NCBI GenBank assembly: GCA_036388475.1
Contig: DASVRT010000088.1
Location: 28,022-92,021, forward strand
Length of the DNA stretch: 64,000 nt
Reading direction: 5' to 3'
DNA from: JALZHR01 sp036388475
GTDB taxonomy: Bacteria > Acidobacteriota > Blastocatellia > Pyrinomonadales > Pyrinomonadaceae
Shown here: one piece after another, positions 25,740 to 33,171 of the stretch
Position numbering within the stretch: position 1 is the first letter of the stretch
Layout: every line of letters begins with the position of its first letter
Position numbers and translations under genes: made by a program
The notes under the pieces: model-generated
Databases searched by the model: none
Seen by the model: only the letters and a program-made list of their open reading frames with translations
Told to the model about the DNA's origin: nothing

Positions 25740-26615
25740 TCAGGCTCGCTTCATCCATTCGATGCAATCGGCTAAATGCCTTCTCATTTCCTGTTTCGAG
25801 CGTTGTGCGATGCGTCCGTGTCCGGGCAAAACCCACTCGAAATCATATTCGAGCAGCTTTGCCATCGAGCGCGTTTGTTTTTCCCACGAATACCACGCGA
25901 CCGAACGAAAAGCGGTCAGGCTTTTTCGGCGCGGCGACCAGGCTAAATGGTCGCCCGTAAACAAAAATTTGTTTTTATAAAGCAAAACCTGCGAGCCGCG
26001 CGTGTGTCCCGGCACGGGAATAACGGTTAATTCGTCATCGAGTTCGGCGGCTTCTTCGCCTTCGACGACGAGTTCGACGCCGAGATTTTTCGCTCCGTCG
26101 GCGGCGTGCATAATCCGTTCTGCCGCAAATTTTTCGCGGAAAGCCCGATGCTCGGCAATATCGTCGCGATGCGTCAAAAACATTCGGCTGACGCCGCCCA
26201 TTTTTTCGATTTGCCTGACGAGCGGCGACGTAAAACGCGGCGAATCTATCAACACGTTGCCGCCGTTTTCCGGCGCGCGTCGAATCAGATAGCTCCACGC
26301 GCCGAAGCTTTTTTCCGAATTAAAACCGCAGTAATAAACATTTTCGGCGATTAAAGAAGGAAAAGCGCCGATGCCGGTTTTGGCGTTAAGCCGCTCGCCC
26401 GCGCCGATTGAACCGCTCGGACACGCGACTAATGCCATCAGCGCCAGACGCGCTTCTTCTTCGGTCGCGGGCTGGCGATAAACGCTCGATTGCCCGCCGT
26501 GGTCGCGAAAGGAAGCGGGCGCCAGCTGCCGGCACGTGTCGCAGTCGATGCAGGTTTCGTCAACGAAGAATGCGCCTTCGACGTTTTCCGCCAATCGAAG
26601 TCTCGGATTAGCCAT
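25740..26615 (-). CDS. Ferredoxin-metallo-beta-lactamase fusion hydrolase
   Basis: 291 residues. The N-terminal ~75 residues are a single-cluster ferredoxin-like domain: CIDCDTC (Cys22, 25, 28) and ACPSGSI (Cys65), which should bind one 4Fe-4S cluster. The rest is an MBL-fold domain with THRDDIAEH (~145), PGHTRGS (~205), TGDHLAWS (~222) and LPGHGRI (~265). The first motif reads HRDDIAEH where HxHxDH is usual, so the first metal site is altered. Substrate and role are unknown; the fusion suggests redox control or a detoxification step. It may be co-regulated with the downstream araC-type gene on the same strand. Confidence 0.85.
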   Translation of the reverse strand: MANPRLRLAENVEGAFFVDETCIDCDTCRQLAPASFRDHGGQSSVYRQPATEEEARLALMALVACPSGSIGAGERLNAKTGIGAFPSLIAENVYYCGFNSEKSFGAWSYLIRRAPENGGNVLIDSPRFTSPLVRQIEKMGGVSRMFLTHRDDIAEHRAFREKFAAERIMHAADGAKNLGVELVVEGEEAAELDDELTVIPVPGHTRGSQVLLYKNKFLFTGDHLAWSPRRKSLTAFRSVAWYSWEKQTRSMAKLLEYDFEWVLPGHGRIAQRSKQEMRRHLADCIEWMKRA

Positions 26616-26789
26616 AATAAAAACTCTCCGTTTAATTATAACTCGCCGCGAGCGAAAATTTTATCGCAAATCCGCTCTTGCGCTGACGGCGATTTGAATT
26701 AAAATTTATTTTAACGCGAGATTCGCGCGCCGAAAATAAAGAAAATATCTTTCAAGGTCGGAAACGATTTAACCGAAACGACCCGATTT

Positions 26790-27224
26790 ATGCTTATGAA
26801 TAACCGAATACGGCTGGCGGAAAGCGATGCCGAAATCCTCGATTGCTACGCGGTAATGGCTGAGCTGCGCCCGCACATTTCCGCCGAAGAATTTCTTCCG
26901 CGAGTCAAAACACTATCTGAAATCGCCGGTTTTCGACTGGCTTATTTGATTGACGAAGACGTCAAAGCCGTCGCCGGATTCAGAATTTCCGAATGGCTCG
27001 CGGGCGGCAAATATATGGAAATCGAAGACCTCGTCGCCAAAAGCGGCGAGCGCTCGAAAGGCTTCGGCGGAGAATTGTTCGATTGGCTGGTCGCATACGC
27101 GAAGCGGGAAAATTGCGCTCAGATTAAGCTGGTTTCGCACGTCAAAAGATTCGGCGCGCACAAATTTTATCTGGAAAAGCGAATGATTATCGAGGCGCAT
27201 TACTTTTCGTTGAAGCTGCAATAG
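26790..27224 (+). CDS. GNAT family N-acetyltransferase
   Basis: 144 residues with the GNAT layout: AVMAELRPHIS at the start, a central AVAGFRISEWLAGGKYMEIEDLVA strand pair (split here as AVAGFRISEW then KYMEIEDLVA), the acetyl-CoA loop in the SKGFGGELFDWL segment, and KLVSHVKRFGAHKFYLEKR near the end. It should transfer an acetyl group from acetyl-CoA to an amine; the substrate is unknown. The start could also be the ATG at 26796. It is divergent from the ferredoxin-MBL gene. Confidence 0.85.
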   Translation: MLMNNRIRLAESDAEILDCYAVMAELRPHISAEEFLPRVKTLSEIAGFRLAYLIDEDVKAVAGFRISEWLAGGKYMEIEDLVAKSGERSKGFGGELFDWLVAYAKRENCAQIKLVSHVKRFGAHKFYLEKRMIIEAHYFSLKLQ

Positions 27225-27310
27225 AAGAAATCGGATTGACTTTCGGCGGAAAAGTCCATAAATAATCTAATTGCGAAACAAATTAGAAAGTCTCCGCTTC
27301 AGTTTAGCCG

Positions 27311-28087
27311 ATGTCTATATTAATTGCCGAAGATAACAATGCCCAACGCCATTACCTGAGCGAGCTCGTGACGCGCGAGTTTTCGTCTCACCTGCCGGTC
27401 ATCGAAGCGTTTGACGGAGAAAGCGCCGTTCGGCTGGCGCTGGCGCAGCGACCGACGCTTTGCATTCTGGACATTCAGATGCCGCAGATGTCGGGCGTCA
27501 AAGCCGCGCGCGCCATCTGGAAAGAGTTTGCCGAAACGCGGATAATTTTCTGGACGCAGTTTCCGCACGAAATTTATATCAACGAGATTCGCAAAATCGT
27601 CCGCGCCGTCGAGCCGCAGCCGACCTACGGTTTTATACACAAAAACAATCCCGAATCCAGATTTCTGCGCTTTGTCGCCGCCGTTCTCGAAGACGGCGCG
27701 GATATGATTGACCCGCTTTTCAAAGATTCGTTTCAGCGCCCGCTGCTTACCGAATTTGAAGCCGAAGCCTTGCGTTATCTCGCGCTCGGCTTATCAAACT
27801 GGGCGATTGCGCGAAAATGCAGCCTGAGCCTGCGCGGCGTCGAAAGCCGCTTGGCGACGCTCTACGAAAAGCTTTTTACCGAAAATTCGCAAGGCACGAC
27901 GAACGAATCCTACGACAAGCTTGCGTATAACCCGCGCACGCGCGCCTTTTGCGAAGCCTTAAAACGCGGTCTTATCAACTCGGACGAGCTGGAAAAAGCC
28001 GAAGCCGAGCTTTCCGGATGGCTGGCGCACGACCGCCGGAAATATCTGCAAAATAAAATCGAAACCGCCGCCGATGAACACCGATGA
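27311..28087 (+). CDS. Response regulator with LuxR-like output domain
   Basis: 258 residues. The receiver domain (1-~125) has the acidic pair EDN and the phospho-acceptor Asp54 in LCILDIQMPQMSG. The output region (~145-190) has a LuxR-type helix-turn-helix, LTEFEAEALRYLALGLSN then AIARKCSLSLRGVESRLATLYEKL. An extra ~65-residue C-terminal tail follows, which is longer than in usual NarL-type regulators. The stop overlaps the kinase start as ATGA, so the two form a two-component pair. Confidence 0.9.
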   Translation: MSILIAEDNNAQRHYLSELVTREFSSHLPVIEAFDGESAVRLALAQRPTLCILDIQMPQMSGVKAARAIWKEFAETRIIFWTQFPHEIYINEIRKIVRAVEPQPTYGFIHKNNPESRFLRFVAAVLEDGADMIDPLFKDSFQRPLLTEFEAEALRYLALGLSNWAIARKCSLSLRGVESRLATLYEKLFTENSQGTTNESYDKLAYNPRTRAFCEALKRGLINSDELEKAEAELSGWLAHDRRKYLQNKIETAADEHR

Positions 28088-31068
28088 AAACAGACGAAGC
28101 AATCTTCGGTTGCGACTTTAAATTTCAGATTTCAAATTTCAAATCTCTTTTTGATTTCAAGTTTCAAACCTCAAATCTCGGATTTCAAATATTAAGTTTC
28201 AAATTTTTTCGTGTTCATTCGCGTCTGTTGGCAGCTAAAATTTTCTTTCTTTTCCTCTTGTTCTCATCCGGCGCACAGGCGCAGGACGCGCCTTCACCAT
28301 CGCCGACGCCGATAACTGCGCAGAATTTTCATCAATGGGGCGCGGTCACGCTTTTTAACGGCTTGCCTTCGGACAACGTGCGCGCCATTGCGCAAACGCC
28401 CGACGGCGTTTTGTGGTTCGGCACGGACAACGGCTTGACCAGATTTGACGGGCGACGCGTGCAAACCGTCGCGCTCGAAAGCGTCGAATCGAGCAAAATT
28501 TTCGCGCTCGAAATCGCGCGCGACGGAACGCTCTGGGTCGGCACCGAGCGCGGCGCGTATTTTCAGCAAAACGACGCTTTTAAGAAAATAGAAGAAACCG
28601 GAGATTTTGCGATAACCTCGATTCTGCCGCGCGAAAACATTTATCTCTCGACCGCCGGCGGCGCTGTTTTCAAACTAACGTCTACCGGCGAAACTTCGTT
28701 TGCGGTCGAAAAAATCCCGACCGAAGCGCTCGCCGGCAGCGACGGAAAGCTTCTGAAATTCACCGGCTTGATACAAAAAGACGGAACGCTCGTCGCCGCC
28801 ACGCGCAGCCGCAGTATTTTAGTTCTGGAAAACGGCGAGTTCTTTGAAACCTTCAGCCGCCCGCGCCCGTTTTTTGTCAACGCGCTGGCGCAGGACGAAA
28901 GCGGCAACGCGTGGCTCGGCGCAGACGCGAAAAGCGGCGAGAGCGGATTTTTTTCGCTTCGGGATATCGCGCGTCCCGAAAAAATCGGCGGCGACCTCGG
29001 CAATGTTCTGGCAATCGAAGCCGATTCCGGCGGCGCGTGGGTCGGAACGCAGGCGAAAGGCTTATCTTATTTTCGCGGCGCGCAGCAGTTAAAAAATTAC
29101 ACGTTTGAAAATACGGCTGGGGGCTTGCGCTCGAACACGATTTACGCGCTTTTTGTCGACCGCGAAGGCGTTCTGTGGATTGGCACCAATCGCGGCGTCA
29201 GCCGTTTCGACGCGTCTAGTCCTTTCAACCGGATACTTTCCGCCGAAAACTCGAACGGGAATTTTGTGCGGACGCTTTACCAGACAAAAGGCGGGCGAAT
29301 TTTTGCCGGAACAAATCGCGGCTTGTTCGAGCTTGACGGCGCAAACTGGCTGGAAATACCGAATTTTGCGCCGCGCGCCGTTTATACTATTTCCGAAAAT
29401 TCGCTGAATCAGACGCTTTTCGCCACGCCGACCGGAATTTTTTCGCTCGACGGAAAGCAAATTCTGGCGGGCGACGCGCGCGCGACCGTCGAGTTTCGGG
29501 GAAAAACTTACGCCGCCGTTTTCGCTCGCGGAATTGTCCAAATCGACGGCGCGAATCAAACGCAGATTTTCGCTCACGACGCGCCGACCGCGCTTTACGC
29601 CGACGGCGAAAAACTCTGGATTGGCACGGCGAAAGGCGAGATTTTCAGCTTTGACGGCAAGGAAACAAAACAGGAAAAATCGCTCGAACCTTTGCGCGAG
29701 GCGGCGATTCGGAAAATTGCGAAAGACGGCGAAGGCAGTTTATGGTTTGGCGGCACAAGCGGGCTTTTCCGGTTTAAAAACGGCGAGTTGCAAAACGTGA
29801 TTGCCAATCGTGAAGTGCGCGATTTTCTGCTCGGCAGCGCGGAAATCTGGGCGGCTACTTTAAACGGCGGGCTTGTTCACGTTAAGCCGGATGAAAATTT
29901 CGGGTGGATTGCGGCTGATTTGAACGTCGAGCAGGGCTTGCCCTCGGAACAAATTTTCGCGCTGCTCCGTCGCCGGGAAAATCAATTGCTTATCGGCACG
30001 AATCGCGGCGTCGTCGCCTACGCGCCGAGCGCGATTCCGCCGCAAATTATCGCCGCGCGCATCTTGAGCCAGCGCCTGCACAACGCCGAAGAAGCGGCGC
30101 GAACGATTAAGCTCGAATACCCGCAAAATTCTATTTTAGTTGAAGTTGCGGGCTTGAGCAGCCGCACCTTTCCCGAACAGTTTCAATACGCGTTTTTTCT
30201 GAAAAACTCGAAAGGCGAGACGCTCGAAAAAAAATTGTCCAGCGACGCGCAGTTTGCGCCCGCCAATCTCGACGCCGGAGAATATCAAATCGAAGCGCGC
30301 GCTTTTAACAAAGATTTGCTCGCCTCCGAGCCTCTGATTATCAGATTTTCGATTGACCGCGAGCCTTTTCCGTTGATGGCGACGGCGCTCGGCGTGCTTC
30401 TCGCCATCGCTTTAATCGCTTTAATTTGGGCGATTGTCGAGCGAAAAAGAATCAGCAACCGCAACCGCGAGCTCGCCGCCGCGCGTTTCGATTTGGCAAA
30501 CGAAGCCGAGCGCGAAAGAAAAAGAATCGCCCGCGACCTTCACGACCAGACGCTCGCCGATTTGCGAAATCTGATGCTGAAAACCGACAAGCTGCCTTTG
30601 GATACTTCCGATTTTCGCGCCGAAATCGAATCGGTTTCGACCGAGATTCGACGCATTTGCGAAGATTTAAGCCCGTCCGTGCTGGAAAACGTCGGACTGA
30701 CAGCCGCGCTCGAATTTCTTTTGAGCCGCACGATTGAAAACTACAAGTTCGCCGCCGCCGAAAATCTGGAAGAAAGCCTGAATTTTTCGCCCAACGCGCA
30801 GATGCAGATTTATCGCATCGCACAGGAAATCTTGAGCAACATCAAACGACACTCGGACGCCGACGCCGTGGAAATGAAAATCGAAATCTCCGCCGAAAAC
30901 GAATTTATTCTCTCAATCTCCGATAACGGAACGCCATTCGCGCCAGCCGCCAAAACGACGCGCGGGCGCGGCATTTCCAACGTCAAATCCCGCGCCGCGC
31001 TTATCAAAGCCGAAGTTTTCTGGCGCACCAACGAAACCGGCAACACGCTTTTCGAGCTTCGCAAATAG
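28084..31068 (+). CDS. Propeller-type membrane histidine kinase
   Basis: 994 residues. After a repeat-coded N-terminus and a signal peptide (KIFFLFLLFSSGAQAQ, near residues 52-67) come about 14 Reg_prop blades such as LPSDNVRAIAQTPDGVLWFG (~90-660), a Y_Y_Y-like beta domain (~680-760), one membrane helix (~765-785) and a HisKA_3 kinase core: the phospho-His in RIARDLHDQTLADL (~820), the N box NIKRHSDADA and the ATP-lid glycines RGRGISNVKSRA. It lacks the HTH/receiver found in hybrid HTCS proteins, consistent with a separate regulator upstream. The ATG at 28084 is ATGA-coupled to it. Between it and the signal peptide lie 12 heptad repeats in frame; a TTG just before AAKIFF is the only later start. 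Ligand unknown; relatives often sense oligosaccharides. Confidence 0.88.
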   Translation: MKTDEAIFGCDFKFQISNFKSLFDFKFQTSNLGFQILSFKFFRVHSRLLAAKIFFLFLLFSSGAQAQDAPSPSPTPITAQNFHQWGAVTLFNGLPSDNVRAIAQTPDGVLWFGTDNGLTRFDGRRVQTVALESVESSKIFALEIARDGTLWVGTERGAYFQQNDAFKKIEETGDFAITSILPRENIYLSTAGGAVFKLTSTGETSFAVEKIPTEALAGSDGKLLKFTGLIQKDGTLVAATRSRSILVLENGEFFETFSRPRPFFVNALAQDESGNAWLGADAKSGESGFFSLRDIARPEKIGGDLGNVLAIEADSGGAWVGTQAKGLSYFRGAQQLKNYTFENTAGGLRSNTIYALFVDREGVLWIGTNRGVSRFDASSPFNRILSAENSNGNFVRTLYQTKGGRIFAGTNRGLFELDGANWLEIPNFAPRAVYTISENSLNQTLFATPTGIFSLDGKQILAGDARATVEFRGKTYAAVFARGIVQIDGANQTQIFAHDAPTALYADGEKLWIGTAKGEIFSFDGKETKQEKSLEPLREAAIRKIAKDGEGSLWFGGTSGLFRFKNGELQNVIANREVRDFLLGSAEIWAATLNGGLVHVKPDENFGWIAADLNVEQGLPSEQIFALLRRRENQLLIGTNRGVVAYAPSAIPPQIIAARILSQRLHNAEEAARTIKLEYPQNSILVEVAGLSSRTFPEQFQYAFFLKNSKGETLEKKLSSDAQFAPANLDAGEYQIEARAFNKDLLASEPLIIRFSIDREPFPLMATALGVLLAIALIALIWAIVERKRISNRNRELAAARFDLANEAERERKRIARDLHDQTLADLRNLMLKTDKLPLDTSDFRAEIESVSTEIRRICEDLSPSVLENVGLTAALEFLLSRTIENYKFAAAENLEESLNFSPNAQMQIYRIAQEILSNIKRHSDADAVEMKIEISAENEFILSISDNGTPFAPAAKTTRGRGISNVKSRAALIKAEVFWRTNETGNTLFELRK
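28121..28208 (+). repeat. Heptad repeats inside the kinase gene start
   Basis: Twelve 7-bp units, mostly variants of GATTTCA and AATTTCA, run 28121-28148 and 28153-28208 with 4 bases between. They are translated as alternating Phe-Gln/Ser-rich residues if the gene starts at 28084. Confidence 0.7.
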
Positions 31069-31102
31069 TCGGAACCGCCTGCGGCAGCAGATGGTTCCGA
31101 CT
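31067..31102 (+). terminator. Hairpin after the kinase gene
   Basis: AGTCGGAACC (31067-31076) pairs with GGTTCCGACT (31093-31102). No T tract follows, so it may be a partial terminator or an mRNA-stabilising hairpin within a longer transcript. Confidence 0.4.
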
Positions 31103-31201
31103 GTGGAAATCCACATTCGACAAACAGCGTAAGCCTTGCCGAATCACGTTGATTAACCCGTTCAAACCAGACTTTCAATAAATGATAATCGCTCCTAAGT
31201 T

Positions 31202-33079
31202 ATGCGATTGCCTTTTAAAAAAATCCTGTGCCCGACGCTTGTTTTGCTGGTTTTAAGCTTCGTCGTTTTTCATATTTTCAGAATTTACGACACCGCCCGG
31301 AAAGCGCTCGCCGATGAACGCGCCCGCCTGATGGAACAAAACCGCGTGCCTTTTGAAAAAAAGGTTCTCACGCCTCACCTTTCTCAAAACATTCGGATTT
31401 TGCAAAACACGGGCGCGGTCAGGGATTTCGTTAAATTCCGCGAATTCCACTTTGCGGCGACCGGCGGCGGGCTGGTGCAGTTTGGCGAAGACGGAAAAAT
31501 TCTGCGGCATTTCACGGTTTTGGACGGTTTGCCGGAAAGCGATTTGACGAGCCTGGCGGTTTTTAACGACAAACTTTTTATCGGCACGCAGACGAAAAAC
31601 CTAATCGCTTTCGACGGCGAAAAATTTGAAAGCTACATCTGGACAGACCGCCGGGCGCAAGCCGTGAGCGCTTTTCTGGAAGCGAACGGAAAGCTTTTAA
31701 TCGGAACTTTCGCGGGCGGCTTGATTGAATTCGACGGTAAAATTTTTTCCGAAATCAAAGCCGCAAAGACGCGGATTTCCGCCATAAATTGTTTGTACAA
31801 AACGGAAGCCAAGCTCTTTGTCGGAACTTTTAACGACGGCTTGTGGATTTACGAAAACGACATCTGGGCGCATTTGACGACCGCCGAAGGCTTGCCGTCC
31901 AATCGCGTCGTCGGCATCGCGGTCAAAGACAAAAATCTTTACGTCGCCACCGATTTCGGCTTGTCGGTTTTGCAGGAAAAAGCTTTTCGCACGCTCGCGG
32001 TTTTGCCCTCGCTTTCGAGTCTGGCGCTGCAAAACAATCAAATCTTTCTCGCCAAAGACGACGGCGAAATTTTTACTTTCGATAATTCGCTCAAAGAATT
32101 TTCCGCCGCGCAAAATCGGCAAAACGCGCGCTTGATTTCAATTGATGAAAAGCTTCGGCTTGTGTCGAATCAAGGCGTTTCGCTCGTAAAGAACGGAAAA
32201 ATGCTGCCTTTCAGCCCGACCGAAAACAATTCCCTGACCGACAATTTCATTTCCGCTCTCGCCTTTGACCGCGGCGGAAATCTCTGGGTCGGAACTTTCC
32301 GCCGCGGCGTCGACGTTTTCTCCGCCGGCGGTAAAAAACTGAAGCATATCGAATCGGAAACCGTCCGCGAAATAAATTTTCTGCAAACGCGCGAAGAAGA
32401 AATTTTCGCCGCCGCTTCGAGCGGTTTGATTCGCTTCAAAACGGATTTTTCGATTGAAAACCTGACGAAAAAAGACGGCTTGCCGAGTAATTCCGTGACG
32501 CATTTTTCCGCTGATTCGGTCGCCACGGCGAAAGGCTTGGCGTTTCGTGAAAACGGCAAATTTCGCGTGCTCTCAACCGTCAACGGTCTGCCGAACAACA
32601 GCACTTACACGATTTTGCAGAGCGGCGGCGGAAAACTTTACGCCGGAACGCTCGGCGGCTTGGCGGAAATCGAAAACAACCGCGTCGTGCGCACGTTTAA
32701 AGACACAAACTCGAATCTGAAAACCAATTGGGTGACGGCGCTTTGTTCGGCGCGCGAAAGAATTTTTATCGGCACTTACGGCGGCGGCATTTTCGAGCTT
32801 TTGCCGTCGGGCGAAATGCGCGCTTTTGAAAGCGAAACCGGTAGATTCGTCGTCAATCCGAACGCTCTTTTCAGCGACGGCGAAAGGCTTTACGCCGGAA
32901 CGCTGGCGGGCGTGAAAATTCTCGATTTACAAACGCGGCAATGGAAAACCGTCCGCCATATTCTGCCCGCCGAAACCGTTTTGAGCATTGCGGGCGATGC
33001 GGAAAACGTTTATTTCGGCACGACCAACGGCATCGCCCGCGTCAATAAAAATTATTTCGCGGGAGACGAAAGCGAATGA
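31202..33079 (+). CDS. Membrane-anchored Reg_prop beta-propeller protein
   Basis: 625 residues with an N-terminal membrane anchor (MRLPFKKILCPTLVLLVLSF) and then only propeller blades: LVQFGEDGKILRHFTVLDGLPES, LTSLAVFNDKLFIGT, repeated units ending LWVGTF or LYAGTL. It has no kinase, DNA-binding or enzyme motif. It looks like the sensor part of the preceding kinase without the signalling core, so it may be a co-receptor or a substrate-binding partner. Its stop overlaps the next small frame as ATGA. The gap to the kinase is 133 bases with a weak hairpin. Confidence 0.8.
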   Translation: MRLPFKKILCPTLVLLVLSFVVFHIFRIYDTARKALADERARLMEQNRVPFEKKVLTPHLSQNIRILQNTGAVRDFVKFREFHFAATGGGLVQFGEDGKILRHFTVLDGLPESDLTSLAVFNDKLFIGTQTKNLIAFDGEKFESYIWTDRRAQAVSAFLEANGKLLIGTFAGGLIEFDGKIFSEIKAAKTRISAINCLYKTEAKLFVGTFNDGLWIYENDIWAHLTTAEGLPSNRVVGIAVKDKNLYVATDFGLSVLQEKAFRTLAVLPSLSSLALQNNQIFLAKDDGEIFTFDNSLKEFSAAQNRQNARLISIDEKLRLVSNQGVSLVKNGKMLPFSPTENNSLTDNFISALAFDRGGNLWVGTFRRGVDVFSAGGKKLKHIESETVREINFLQTREEEIFAAASSGLIRFKTDFSIENLTKKDGLPSNSVTHFSADSVATAKGLAFRENGKFRVLSTVNGLPNNSTYTILQSGGGKLYAGTLGGLAEIENNRVVRTFKDTNSNLKTNWVTALCSARERIFIGTYGGGIFELLPSGEMRAFESETGRFVVNPNALFSDGERLYAGTLAGVKILDLQTRQWKTVRHILPAETVLSIAGDAENVYFGTTNGIARVNKNYFAGDESE

Positions 33080-33165
33080 AAAAGATTTTGTCCGGAATGC
33101 TGTTTCTGCTTGTTTTAACCGGCGCAAATTGCGCTAAACGTCTGAAGATTGATGGCAAAAGGTAA
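33076..33165 (+). CDS. 29-residue lipoprotein-like peptide
   Basis: ATG 33076 overlaps the propeller stop (ATGA) and the frame ends at TAA 33165. The peptide is a lipoprotein signal (MKKILSGMLFLLVLTGANC, lipobox LTGANC) with a 10-residue basic tail AKRLKIDGKR. It could be a real mini-lipoprotein, or the stump of a lipoprotein gene cut by the repeat element that begins at about 33180. The next gene starts 6 bases after its stop. Confidence 0.4.
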   Translation: MKKILSGMLFLLVLTGANCAKRLKIDGKR

Positions 33166-33171
33166 AAAATA

